Of a stretch of 64,000 nt of DNA, positions 1 to 7,992 are shown in pieces. The position numbers were made by a program, and so were the translations under genes. This stretch comes from Lysinibacillus sp. 2017. Its GTDB lineage: Bacteria; Bacillota; Bacilli; Bacillales_A; Planococcaceae. The notes under the pieces were generated by a model. The model did not search any database. It saw only the letters and a program-made list of their open reading frames with translations, and was not told the origin of the DNA. Within the stretch, counting starts at the first letter, position 1, and every line of letters starts with the position of its first letter. The stretch lies in contig NZ_CP029002.1 of the NCBI RefSeq assembly GCF_003073375.1, forward strand, positions 2,280,001-2,344,000, given 5' to 3'.

Positions 1-59
1 TCGATTGTTCCGGTGTCAGATGCGCACGTCTCGGATATGGCGCTTGGGGAAAACGCAAA

Positions 60-95
60 AAAAGAACGGCAAGCATCGTTGCTCAACCGTTCGTG
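60..95 (-). terminator. Intrinsic terminator at the resolvase 3' end
   Basis: On the minus strand, arms GAACGG and CCGTTC enclose a partly self-complementary loop and are followed directly by a run of seven T. The stem overlaps the last codons of the resolvase gene, so it would end the leftward resolvase transcript. Confidence 0.6.
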
Positions 96-658
96 ATTGC
101 TTTGTCTTTACGTTTTCTTTTCTCTCGCGCTAAAGTTGCAACTGAAATTCCTGTCATCGCTTCAACCGCTTTATAACTGTTGTCGTCGAGTAATTGCATC
201 GCAGTATCAAGTCGTTTCTTATCGTACTTTTTCGGACGACCTTCTCGGAAATCATCACGTTGCTTTGCGATTGCTTTACCTTCTTGCGTTCTTTCGATGA
301 TTAAATTACGTTCCATTTCTGCGACTGCAAGCAACGTCGTAAGGAAGAATCGTCCCATAGTCGTATTCTCTAGTAGACCAACATTTAATACATGTACCTT
401 AACGCCTCTATCGAATAGTACCTCGATAACCTCGATACCTTCCTTCGTATTACGGGCCAGTCGGTCTAACTTCGTCACCACCAACGTATCACCTTCCAAT
501 AGTTGCGTCATAACCTCATTAAATATCGGGCGATCCGTCTTGGTTCCTGTGAACTTCTCACGATAGATAACCGAACAACCTTCCGCCTCTAACGCTTGAA
601 TCTGCGCCTCTAAATCCTGTGCAATCGTTGATACTCGAGCATATCCGTACTTAGTCAT
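83..658 (-). CDS. Serine recombinase, resolvase/invertase family
   Basis: A 191-aa small serine recombinase. The N-terminal catalytic domain starts with YARVST, whose serine is the expected nucleophile. It continues through the family blocks KLDRLARN (about residue 65) and LAVAEMERNLIIERTQEG (about 110-127). A short C-terminal helix-turn-helix follows GRPKKYD. Enzymes of this family resolve DNA multimers or invert segments. It is the last gene of the leftward set in view and has its own promoter and terminator. A resolvase next to a separate tyrosine integrase suggests a plasmid-like stage or a DNA switch in the element; that role is inference. Confidence 0.9.
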   Translation of the reverse strand: MTKYGYARVSTIAQDLEAQIQALEAEGCSVIYREKFTGTKTDRPIFNEVMTQLLEGDTLVVTKLDRLARNTKEGIEVIEVLFDRGVKVHVLNVGLLENTTMGRFFLTTLLAVAEMERNLIIERTQEGKAIAKQRDDFREGRPKKYDKKRLDTAMQLLDDNSYKAVEAMTGISVATLAREKRKRKDKAITNG

Positions 659-684
659 AAATCCACCTCCACTTTTGATAATAA

Positions 685-739
685 GTTTTGATAACGTTTA
701 TATCGCTATCTTATCACGTCGAGCAATCGTTGTCAAAAC
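685..739 (-). promoter_or_regulatory. Resolvase promoter with flanking inverted repeat (possible res/operator)
   Basis: On the minus strand TTGACA (731-736) and TAAGAT (708-713) are 17 bases apart, a near-consensus sigma-A promoter facing the resolvase. GTTTTGATAACG (685-696) and CGTTGTCAAAAC (728-739) form an 11-of-12 inverted repeat, with one arm over the -35 box and the other downstream of the -10 box. The layout fits autoregulation or a recombination subsite bound by the resolvase. Confidence 0.6.
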
Positions 740-883
740 TGTTAAGTTATGATAAAGGTAATTGTCAGAATACGATTTATTTTCGGAGGTAAGCACGCGC
801 CAGGACGTTCCAGCCGATGTTTTACGTTGAAAATGCGTCAGTTCTCGGAATCAATCGGAATCCATATCGCTAGAAATCGGCAT

Positions 884-922
884 AAAAAAAAGAGCGAAGC
901 CAGCACGTAGCCAACTCCGCTA
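884..922 (-). terminator. Possible terminator after the HTH gene
   Basis: On the minus strand AGCGGAG and CTTCGCT form an imperfect stem ending in a run of eight T, just downstream of the gene that stops at 943. The stem has several mismatches, so this is only a reasonable candidate. The rest of 740-942 holds no gene that I can support. Confidence 0.4.
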
Positions 923-942
923 AATCGTTGATATATCGCTAT

Positions 943-1347
943 TTACCACTTACTTTTGAAACGCTCTAACTGTGCCATAACTTCGCCTTCATCGACTCTC
1001 TCCGACTTTACTTCGATTTCCGAACGGTCTACTAACATGCTCTGATTCTGCATGAATAACTTCGCCATTGAAGCGTTACCTAACTCTGCCTCACGCATTA
1101 CTGCACGCATAATCCGAGCACGATGTTCTTTCGTGTACATATCTGTCATAACGACTTTGTACTCGAGCATCGTATCAAGTTTACGCCAGTTATAAAGCGT
1201 GCGCTCTGTAACGCCTAATTCCGTTGAAAGTTCACCGTATGAACGTCTAGCCTTCGGTTCTGCGATGTCATTCTCGAATAGGAGATGCGCCGCCTTAATT
1301 TGATCCGGTGTTAATTCCCCTAAAACATCGTCTAGTTTTCTCGCCAT
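943..1347 (-). CDS. Phage HTH protein, terminase-small-subunit-like
   Basis: A 134-aa protein with an N-terminal helix-turn-helix (YGELSTELGVTERTLYNWRK, about residues 37-56) and an acidic helical C-terminus. It resembles the phBC6A51-type HTH proteins that often serve as small terminase subunits, which recognise phage DNA before packaging. It overlaps the previous gene by 16 bases, so the two are probably co-translated. No large terminase is seen on either side, and one may lie left of the window. Assignment rests on HTH style and context. Confidence 0.55.
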   Translation of the reverse strand: MARKLDDVLGELTPDQIKAAHLLFENDIAEPKARRSYGELSTELGVTERTLYNWRKLDTMLEYKVVMTDMYTKEHRARIMRAVMREAELGNASMAKLFMQNQSMLVDRSEIEVKSERVDEGEVMAQLERFKSKW

Positions 1348-1856
1348 ATTTGTAATTCCTCCTGTTTTTGTGAGTAGTATTTATCGAAGCCACCGTCGTA
1401 ATTGTCCGCAAAAGCATCTTTCTCATAAATGCTATACGGATAATCATTCAGCGTTTTCGCAATCATTTGCGCTAATTCCGCATATTTATTTACCTTACTA
1501 AATGCTCCACCCTCAACCGCTTCTTTAAGATATACATGTGAGATAAAAGCACATTTACCTTTTAAAACATCGTCGTCGCAGTAACTCGCAACGTCAAATA
1601 GTTCTCGCCATTGCTTAAGCTTTTCTGATTCACCAATGACTACGACTTGTTTACTCGTTAGCAATACCTTTGCATAATCCGCTAGAAACTCTTTGATTTC
1701 CGGTAGATGCGTTTTATAAGCTTCATACGCCCACACGTCGCTTACTTTTGGCGGTGGTAGCTTACAATAACCTCGCTTAATGTCCGCTTGTTCCTTCTCT
1801 TCTTTTAGGCGTTTAATGCCTGCTCTTAACTCCTCAATCGTTAGTGTTCGTCTCAT
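1332..1856 (-). CDS. Hypothetical phage protein
   Basis: A 174-aa soluble protein that I do not recognise. The N-terminus is a charged helix (EELRAGIKRLKEEKEQADIK) and the rest looks globular, without signal peptide or membrane segment. It follows the DUF2577-like gene after a 69-base gap holding a weak hairpin (about 1891-1911), and it overlaps the HTH gene downstream. Function is unknown. Confidence 0.7.
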   Translation of the reverse strand: MRRTLTIEELRAGIKRLKEEKEQADIKRGYCKLPPPKVSDVWAYEAYKTHLPEIKEFLADYAKVLLTSKQVVVIGESEKLKQWRELFDVASYCDDDVLKGKCAFISHVYLKEAVEGGAFSKVNKYAELAQMIAKTLNDYPYSIYEKDAFADNYDGGFDKYYSQKQEELQIWREN

Positions 1857-1925
1857 TCAATCGCCTTCCTTCCGTTAATATAAAAAGGCAAGTAGCGTCA
1901 AAAAGACGTCACTCACCCCATTGTT

Positions 1926-2273
1926 TTACTCTGCCATCGTTAATACGTACACTAGCTGATTATGCTCGGGATCAAAGACGTACACTCTCGCTCCTGGCAC
2001 TAGCCTATTCGGATATTCAATCGTAGCCTCTACTCCGTTAATTTTGACGGTTTCTGTACGCTGAAATAAGTCCGGGTTGCATATGATACCTTCGGCTGGA
2101 GTTTCGACTGTTTCACCGTCTATCCTAATTTTAAAATCCGGATATTCGCTTGTGACTACTGCTCGCTTAATATCGCCGCCTTCGTTATAACCGATTGCTT
2201 GCATCGTTCCGATTAAGCGAGACACTCCGTCACCTTCTCTCGGAAGTTGTGGTCTAAATGAGGAATTACGCAT
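1926..2273 (-). CDS. Short phage structural protein, DUF2577-like
   Basis: A 115-aa protein. Its middle and end (KIRIDGETVETPAEGI, then VPGARVYVFDPEHNQLVYVL) follow the beta-rich pattern of DUF2577 proteins such as those in the PBSX/skin baseplate gene cluster. Those proteins sit downstream of the tape measure in contractile tails. Here the gene also directly follows the tape measure, with an 8-base overlap. The match is by pattern only. It could be a tail or baseplate accessory of another family. Confidence 0.5.
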   Translation of the reverse strand: MRNSSFRPQLPREGDGVSRLIGTMQAIGYNEGGDIKRAVVTSEYPDFKIRIDGETVETPAEGIICNPDLFQRTETVKINGVEATIEYPNRLVPGARVYVFDPEHNQLVYVLTMAE

Positions 2274-4113
2274 ATTGCATCGCCTCTTTCTCGATTAATC
2301 TAGCTAATTCGTACGCAACTTCCTTAATATCGGAATCTTTGCGTACTTCCATTTTCGCAATGTTAATAATCGGAGCAGAAGTACCACCGCTAGACTTACC
2401 TTCACGCCATTGTTGTGCTTCTTGGGCCGGAAGAATTGCCTCGCCACGGTGAACTTTAACGACCTTGTTGTCATATTCCACGTTATCTAATCCGTGGTAA
2501 TACCCCATTATCATTGCTCCACCAGTACCTTTGGCTACGACCGATTCCGTATTAAACGAAGTATCTTTGCCCCAGTCGACTTTCGCCATAATCGGAATAT
2601 TAACGCCTGGAATCAGATTGATCGTTTTAATTAATCCGTTGATTAATCCGATAACACCGTTTACTGCGACTGCTGCCCCTTTTTGAATATCACGCCATAC
2701 TTCGCTCCATGAGCCTGCGGTTTGTCGCCATTTTAAAGCTAACGCAACGCCTGCTCCGACTAATAAAGCGATACCCGCAACAATCCACGTAATCGGACTT
2801 AATAACATCGCTGTATTTAATCCCATTTGAGCCGCTGTCGCAACGAGTGTTCCTGTACGATACGCAGCCATTAAAGCGTTAATTGTACCGATAATCGTCA
2901 TACCTGCCATAATGCCTTTAAACGTAGCAAATGCAACGCCTGCACCAATTACAATCGTAGTAGTCGTTTTAATCGTTTCTACAATTTGCGGCCAGTTATT
3001 TACCACCGCTTCGAATACATTTACTAACTTCTCCGCTAGTTCCGTTGCACCCGTTACAATTGGCGCGAAGTCAATACCCTTAACCATTTCTAATACTCGC
3101 GTTGAAACTGGCTCTAACGCTTGTCCAACCTGGAACGCGAACGCCTCGAATTGCGACTTGATGCCTTTTATCATTGCGCCTACACCTTGATTCATATCGT
3201 TAGCCGTCTGCTCGGCTAATCCATCGGAATCTCGGAGCGCATCAGTCATCTTAGCTAGTTCTGCCGGTCCGGCTTTGACGAGTGCTAAGAAACCACTTAC
3301 CGCCTCGGTTCCTACAAGTTTGCCTAACGTGGCTACCTTATCAGCCTCAGTCATTCCTTCCGTAGCTTTCTGTATATCGCCAATCATTCCGGATAACGAT
3401 TTAAAATTGCCTTCTGCGTCAGTAACGCTAAAACCGAGTTGATCCATAATCTTCGCCTGTGCCTTCGCTGGGTTGTTAAGAGCCAGTAAAGATGCACGTA
3501 GCGCAGTTCCAGCTGTACTCCCGTCGATACCATTATTTGTAATCGCAGCAATTGCGGCTGCTGTTTCTTCGAGTGATACTCCTAATGCGGCTGCAGGCGC
3601 CCCGGCGTACTTAAATGCATAACCCATATCGTCAATACCTGCCGCTGATACGTTTGCTGCCATTGCTAGTACGTCGGCAACGTGAGCAGATTCCTCTGCT
3701 TCCATCGACCATATGTTAAGTGCGCTCGATACGGTCTCTGCCGCAACTGCTAACGATTCGCCAGACGCCTCGGATGCTGCGATAATACCTGGCATAGCGG
3801 ACATTACTTCATTCGCGTTCATGCCGTTTGCTGCTATCTCACTCATGCTTTGTGAAATTTCTAACATTGACTTAGTTGAATTGCTGCCCATCTCGGTAGC
3901 TGCTTGCGTCAGTAATTTAAACTCCTCGCTCGTAGCACCGGATAATGAAGCGGTACGACGTAGTTCCCCGTCAATTGAGGCGAATTTAGCTGTTGCTGCG
4001 ACTGCTGCTCCGCCAATTGCTGCGAATCCTACGGTTGCTGCTCCGGCTAGTTTCTTTAGACTGCCGGACATTTCATCTTTGAGACGGAGCGTAGCTACTA
4101 AATCTATTGCCAT
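2266..4113 (-). CDS. Phage tail tape measure protein
   Basis: A 615-aa protein with the TP901-type tape-measure core: MAIDLVATLRLKDEMSGSL at the start, then alanine-rich helices with the family pattern around ESLAVAAETVSSALNIW and LVGTEAVSGFLALVKAGP. Hydrophobic segments near residues 385-450 match the membrane-interacting region common in these proteins. Tape measures set tail length and are ejected with the DNA. For a long-tailed phage 615 aa is short. It lies two genes after the capsid gene without the usual portal, connector and tail-tube genes between, which is odd. Confidence 0.88.
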   Translation of the reverse strand: MAIDLVATLRLKDEMSGSLKKLAGAATVGFAAIGGAAVAATAKFASIDGELRRTASLSGATSEEFKLLTQAATEMGSNSTKSMLEISQSMSEIAANGMNANEVMSAMPGIIAASEASGESLAVAAETVSSALNIWSMEAEESAHVADVLAMAANVSAAGIDDMGYAFKYAGAPAAALGVSLEETAAAIAAITNNGIDGSTAGTALRASLLALNNPAKAQAKIMDQLGFSVTDAEGNFKSLSGMIGDIQKATEGMTEADKVATLGKLVGTEAVSGFLALVKAGPAELAKMTDALRDSDGLAEQTANDMNQGVGAMIKGIKSQFEAFAFQVGQALEPVSTRVLEMVKGIDFAPIVTGATELAEKLVNVFEAVVNNWPQIVETIKTTTTIVIGAGVAFATFKGIMAGMTIIGTINALMAAYRTGTLVATAAQMGLNTAMLLSPITWIVAGIALLVGAGVALALKWRQTAGSWSEVWRDIQKGAAVAVNGVIGLINGLIKTINLIPGVNIPIMAKVDWGKDTSFNTESVVAKGTGGAMIMGYYHGLDNVEYDNKVVKVHRGEAILPAQEAQQWREGKSSGGTSAPIINIAKMEVRKDSDIKEVAYELARLIEKEAMQYA

Positions 4114-4116
4114 ACG

Positions 4117-4422
4117 TTATATTCCTCCCATTTCTGCGAGGGCGTCCGTCATCATTTGAGCGAGGGAATCGCGTTGCTTACGTGCCTCAATTAGATTCTT
4201 CTCCGTGCGATAACGAATGTATTTCAACGTCGCATTGACGAATACAATCGCCTGTTTAGCAAACGGTTCTAAATCGTTTCCTTTTATTAGCGTCAAACTC
4301 GCTTGATAGCCTTTTAAATCACGCTTCGTACACGTCATATCAACCGTTGATGGCATTTCAATTGCGTAAGATGCCATTGTTGCGGATTGACGGATTAAAG
4401 CGCTTTGAGTGTTTCTATCCAT
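4117..4422 (-). CDS. Hypothetical protein between capsid and tape measure genes
   Basis: A 101-aa protein starting MDRNTQSALIRQ, ending three bases before the tape-measure start. I chose this start because GGAAGGA lies about nine bases upstream and an intrinsic terminator (4461-4506) sits inside the longer open frame, which makes upstream starts unlikely. The protein is soluble, with a central basic part and a C-terminal helix. By position it could be a tail assembly chaperone or tail component; no family was recognised. Confidence 0.6.
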   Translation of the reverse strand: MDRNTQSALIRQSATMASYAIEMPSTVDMTCTKRDLKGYQASLTLIKGNDLEPFAKQAIVFVNATLKYIRYRTEKNLIEARKQRDSLAQMMTDALAEMGGI

Positions 4423-4460
4423 TCGAACCATTCCTTCCGATTCACTTAGTTTTAAATACA

Positions 4461-4506
4461 AAAAAAGAGGGAGTGTCGCAGCTTTTGACGGCATACAACA
4501 CTCCCT
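4461..4506 (-). terminator. Intrinsic terminator upstream of the 4117-4422 gene
   Basis: On the minus strand GGGAGTGT (from 4505) pairs with ACACTCCC (to 4469) across a 21-base loop and is followed by CTTTTTTTG. It would stop transcripts coming from the capsid side, so the tape-measure group needs its own promoter or read-through. Confidence 0.65.
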
Positions 4507-4563
4507 AATTGCGAAAATCTCGCCAAACTTAAAACAACCCCTAAACGTATCTGCGGTACGCAA

Positions 4564-4713
4564 GGGATTTAAGAGGATTGACGCAAAGGTGACAAGCCCT
4601 CACGCCATATAAAACAATCACACGCCTAATCGTAGGTAAGGCGGTGTCCGTGTTTCCACGAACAAAAAGCGCACGCTCGCGCTCAAAGGTTTGGTGGAGT
4701 GTTTCCGCACTCC
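4564..4713. other. Noncoding gap with a row of short stem-loops
   Basis: The space between the capsid terminator and the next terminator has no supported gene. It holds three closely spaced hairpins: CGTG-TTTC-CACG (4649-4660), AGCGC/GCGCT (4668-4683) and GGAGTG/CACTCC (4696-4713). They could be part of a structured phage RNA or a processing region. Confidence 0.4.
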
Positions 4714-4715
4714 GT

Positions 4716-4754
4716 AATAAAAAGAGAAGCTACGTAATTAAACGGTAGCCTCTC
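4716..4754 (-). terminator. Terminator after the capsid gene
   Basis: On the minus strand, arms near GAGAGGCTACC and GTAGCTTCTC (9 of 11 pairs) are followed by TTTTTATT. The hairpin starts about eight bases after the capsid stop codon. Confidence 0.65.
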
Positions 4755-4761
4755 GGTAAAA

Positions 4762-5862
4762 TTATCCTAAGTTCTTAATGCGTGCGTGAGCTTTCTCTTG
4801 CAAGAACTCAAGCGTGTATTCACCGACTACGAATCCGCCTTTCGTATCGCCAGTAATCGCAGTCTCAACGTGACCAAACTCACGACCTTTTAGCGGACGA
4901 ATCGCAATTCGCGCTGGATCAATGAAGAAAATCTCGTTGTCTTTTACGTTATCATCCATAACGATAGAGAACGTCCCGAAGTCCGTTACAACTTTATCAA
5001 CGACTTGACCACGTGCCGTTTCTGATTGAACTAAACGCAGCTTGTCGCCTTGTAAGTCGGAAATTGCGACCTTCTGATTCGCCGATACGATGAATACGTA
5101 TTGACCACCCGAAGATAGCCCGCCATTTTTAAACACTGACTGCGCCATATCGCGTAGCATATCTAACCCGACTTTAGCGCCTGCTGCATCCGTCACGTTC
5201 GTTTTGATAAACTGACGCATACCCGCCATTTGTCGTACAGAACCATCGTCGTACTTGATACCGTTGATTAATGCTTTCTCAAGCTGTAACGCCAGCTCTA
5301 ATTGTTTCTTCACACGCTCATGGTCGTATAAGTCTTGAATACCGTATTGGTCGACCGCTTGTGCCGTTCCTGTTACCGATACCGATTCCATGAAAATCTG
5401 CGTATTGTTATCCTGGCGTGTACGAGGTTTAACGCGTGCCTTACGAGCCTCCATGCCTTCTGCACCTTTTGTGAATAAGAACTCAATATCTACGCCTTTT
5501 GTGATTGCTGCGGCTGTTGTGCCTGTGTAGCCACGTACAACTGTTAGTGTTTTCGTACCTGCGTTAATTGCGGTAACTAACACTAGCTCCTCGTCAATCT
5601 GCGCTACTGAATCCACCGTGAATGGCTCAACGTCGTCAACTTTTAAATCCGTCGTTGCTGCATCTGCAACCGCCGTTGTTTTCGCTTTCGTAGGAAACAT
5701 CTCATCCTCGTACCATGCGTGAATTGTATTAGTCGTTGGCTTGCTAAAACCTAACAAATTGATTAATGGCGTTTGATTTGGGTTAAGTAATAAAATTTCA
5801 TCTACTACCGATTCCTTTTTCCCTACTAAATCCGCTGAATACATTGTCTGTGTGTTTGTCAT
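4762..5862 (-). CDS. Phage major capsid protein, SU10/DUF5309 type
   Basis: A 366-aa protein matching the SU10-type major capsid family: ILLLNPNQTPLINLLG near residue 23, an Ig-like beta insert around 65-110 (VDSVAQIDEELVLVTAI), then the HK97-like core with RKARVKPRTRQDNNTQIF, ELALQLEKALINGI, and a C-terminal EIFFIDPARIAIRPLKGREF. It builds the head shell. The start is MTNTQTMYSADLVG after an AGGAGGTC ribosome site. It lies just downstream of two scaffold-like genes, as usual for a head module, and a terminator follows. Confidence 0.88.
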   Translation of the reverse strand: MTNTQTMYSADLVGKKESVVDEILLLNPNQTPLINLLGFSKPTTNTIHAWYEDEMFPTKAKTTAVADAATTDLKVDDVEPFTVDSVAQIDEELVLVTAINAGTKTLTVVRGYTGTTAAAITKGVDIEFLFTKGAEGMEARKARVKPRTRQDNNTQIFMESVSVTGTAQAVDQYGIQDLYDHERVKKQLELALQLEKALINGIKYDDGSVRQMAGMRQFIKTNVTDAAGAKVGLDMLRDMAQSVFKNGGLSSGGQYVFIVSANQKVAISDLQGDKLRLVQSETARGQVVDKVVTDFGTFSIVMDDNVKDNEIFFIDPARIAIRPLKGREFGHVETAITGDTKGGFVVGEYTLEFLQEKAHARIKNLG

Positions 5863-5888
5863 TTAAATGACCTCCTGGTTTTTGTTTG

Positions 5889-6365
5889 TTATTTTTTTAA
5901 AGTGCGTCTTAATTTACTGTAAGCTGTTAAATCTTCAATGCGTCCCGAAGTGCGCGCCTTTTCTGCTGCCTCTGCCAGTAAGAAGGTAGTTGACCTCTCT
6001 TGCGGCTGTCCACTGCCTCTGTTCATTGTTATTCCGATAGGTAGCTGTCGTGGGTGAAGATGCGCGTTTACTGCTGCAAAAATTTCGGGTAACTTCTCGT
6101 CCGTAAGGAATGATGGATCTAAGAAATCGTAAATCTTGTCCATACCTTTAATTTCTTCCGCCGCTGCTCGCTGTAAGATTTCCTCTTTACGCTTTTCCGC
6201 AGCTAACTGTGCCTGTATCTCCTTTAATTCTTCGGCTTGCTCGCGTAATGTTGTCAACTCGTCCGCTGAAATTTCTGTCTCAATCGGTTGTTCCGACGGC
6301 TCAATAACCTCCGCCGATTCTTCCGTTGAAACTGCGTCAGTTGGTGCTAGTGTTTCATCTGTCAT
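5889..6365 (-). CDS. Putative capsid scaffolding protein
   Basis: A 158-aa acidic protein. It has an N-terminal low-complexity part rich in E, S and T, a coiled-coil helix at about 36-70 (ADELTTLREQAEELKEIQAQ), and a C-terminal part ending in a basic tail (LRRTLKK). This acidic coiled coil plus basic C-terminus, placed directly before the capsid gene, is typical of phage scaffolds, which guide shell assembly and then leave. Its ATG overlaps the stop of the upstream 57-aa gene (ATGA), suggesting coupled translation. Confidence 0.65.
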   Translation of the reverse strand: MTDETLAPTDAVSTEESAEVIEPSEQPIETEISADELTTLREQAEELKEIQAQLAAEKRKEEILQRAAAEEIKGMDKIYDFLDPSFLTDEKLPEIFAAVNAHLHPRQLPIGITMNRGSGQPQERSTTFLLAEAAEKARTSGRIEDLTAYSKLRRTLKK

Positions 6366-6535
6366 TCTTTCACCTCCCTAGCGAGTTGAATCGCTAATTC
6401 CGCCACTTCCATCAACGCTTGATGCGCTACTTTCTTCGTGGGCGGGCGATCATACTGCATGTGTACTCGGGCAAGTCGCCGTTGGACGATTTCCGTTACT
6501 TCTTCCTGCGTGAACAACTTTGGTTCATCTGTCAT
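6362..6535 (-). CDS. 57-aa protein with scaffold-type N-terminal motif
   Basis: A small gene encoding MTDEPKLFTQEEVTEIVQRR and then 37 more residues. The FTQEEVTEIVQRRLAR stretch is like the signature helix found inside many phage scaffolding proteins. The next gene, which also begins MTDE, lacks it. The stop codon overlaps the next start (ATGA). The start is supported by GGGGGC about nine bases upstream, although AT-rich spacing weakens it. The pair may be a scaffold split into two chains. Confidence 0.6.
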   Translation of the reverse strand: MTDEPKLFTQEEVTEIVQRRLARVHMQYDRPPTKKVAHQALMEVAELAIQLAREVKE

Positions 6536-6633
6536 TTAAATTGCCCCCTCTATTTTTCTATACATATATGAACATAAACTCGCCATTCCGCTCGATTCTA
6601 GCGTCGATAGTGAAGTGGGTAAGGTGTTTGTTC

Positions 6634-6897
6634 CTACCCGACACTCTCGGCGCTTAAATGCGGTGATTCTTCGATTTCATGTACATTAGCGTTGACTCGT
6701 TTTTCAATGCGCTTAGCAGCACGATAGTCCGACTCGGGTACTCGCCATTGTAAACCGACTACCTGTCCGCCTTTTTGATACGTTGCGGTAACGTCCCAAT
6801 CGCGAGAACGTTTAATGTTGCTGACTTCTCGCACGTGCTTGGTATCGAGGTAAAGCGTGAAACTGTTTTCGGACTGTCGCCATAATTCTGCTGCCAT
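6634..6897 (-). CDS. Hypothetical phage protein
   Basis: An 87-aa basic, beta-rich protein (SFTLYLDTKHVREVSNIKRS, then DWDVTATYQKGGQVVGLQW). It carries no membrane segment or motif that I recognise. It follows the small HTH gene by three bases and is probably in the same transcript. Confidence 0.6.
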   Translation of the reverse strand: MAAELWRQSENSFTLYLDTKHVREVSNIKRSRDWDVTATYQKGGQVVGLQWRVPESDYRAAKRIEKRVNANVHEIEESPHLSAESVG

Positions 6898-6900
6898 AAA

Positions 6901-7122
6901 TTACACGCTCCCTTTCGCTTCAATTAAAAAACGGTCAAACGCGTCATTCCGAGGAAATTCACGTCTAACCGTTGCTTTAAATTTTTCTGTTGCTATCTTA
7001 CGTTTATTTTCAATATCATTAATGTGTCCGATTGAATAACCAATACGTCGTCCTAATTCTTCTAATGTTAATCCGTAAAAATACCTTGTTTGTCGTAGGT
7101 AATCGCTGAAATCCATATCCAT
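6901..7122 (-). CDS. Small XRE-type helix-turn-helix regulator
   Basis: A 73-aa protein. DYLRQTRYFYGLTLEELGRR and IGYSIGHINDIENKRK form a classical Cro/CI-type helix-turn-helix (about residues 6-42). It lies in the middle of the leftward genes, between the replication-type genes and the head genes, where phages often keep a middle or late gene regulator. Target sites were not identified. Confidence 0.75.
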   Translation of the reverse strand: MDMDFSDYLRQTRYFYGLTLEELGRRIGYSIGHINDIENKRKIATEKFKATVRREFPRNDAFDRFLIEAKGSV

Positions 7123-7220
7123 TCTCCTTTCGTTTTTTAGTGAAATTTACGCTATTTAATCAAAAATAAATGTCGATGCTTAGAACACCCGTTCCTCACT
7201 ATTAGCCGGCATGTCCGCAC

Positions 7221-7946
7221 CTAAATTCGATTAATTATTTTTGTATGATCTAATGCTCTTTTACGCATTTTTAAAAGGTGCTTTTCACCATAACGCCCTA
7301 ATAAATCTGCTTCAATTTCTTCGCGAGAACGTTTAATAATTGTCACACTACCGCCCGTTGCTTTAGTGTCTCCATAAAATTCCATCGATGGTTTATATTT
7401 AGCGGTGCTCCAATCGTCCTCGTATAAATTGAAATCGGTTGTAATACGTTTTTTGCCACCCATGTTTAATCGTCTTTGAGCCGCAGCGACTACTTCTTCG
7501 AAATCATTCCCGTGAGTATAAACACTGCGCTTACGGTCATATTCAAACATCGCTTGCTCATTACACCAAAACGAATATTCTCCGCCGTAATAACGACCAT
7601 CTTTGTACGATTTGCGGGTTGTTCCTTTCTCCTCTGCTCTGACGCGACGAGCGTACGTCTTTAACACCGAATCTTTTATCGCTTTACACTCGCGCGAGCA
7701 TGTTGTACCACTATTATTCTTTGTTTTGTCACGATAATAGAAACCGCAACATTGACAACGTTTGACCTTCTTATCATGTATCTCGGCAAAATGTCCGTCG
7801 ATTACCGCCGACATAATTTCAAGCATTTCCTCATAATCGTGTCCTGGTCCGATGTAACGACGAGCGAATTCGATAGCACCGGAGCCTGGATTCTTAAACG
7901 CTGTTACTTTTAATACTTCGCCTTGCTTAATTTTTGGAATAGTCAT
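7221..7946 (-). CDS. Hypothetical protein with a zinc-binding CXXC pair
   Basis: A 241-aa protein with a treble-clef-like zinc site, CQCCGFYYRDKTKNN followed by CSRECK (about residues 61-90), then a basic region (KTYARRVRAEEK). The C-terminus is charged. Starting at MTIPKIKQGE places AAGGGG at a normal distance. Being next to the helicase-like gene suggests nucleic acid binding in replication or gene control, but no family is recognised. Confidence 0.65.
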   Translation of the reverse strand: MTIPKIKQGEVLKVTAFKNPGSGAIEFARRYIGPGHDYEEMLEIMSAVIDGHFAEIHDKKVKRCQCCGFYYRDKTKNNSGTTCSRECKAIKDSVLKTYARRVRAEEKGTTRKSYKDGRYYGGEYSFWCNEQAMFEYDRKRSVYTHGNDFEEVVAAAQRRLNMGGKKRITTDFNLYEDDWSTAKYKPSMEFYGDTKATGGSVTIIKRSREEIEADLLGRYGEKHLLKMRKRALDHTKIINRI

Positions 7947-7992
7947 TACCATTTCCCCTTCCGAATTGTTTTCGAGGCTGAATAGTTAAAAC

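Noticed and set aside
1-96. Plus-strand open frame of 31 codons at the window edge
   Set aside because: Too short to separate from chance, opposite to all neighbours, and it overlaps the resolvase end and its terminator.
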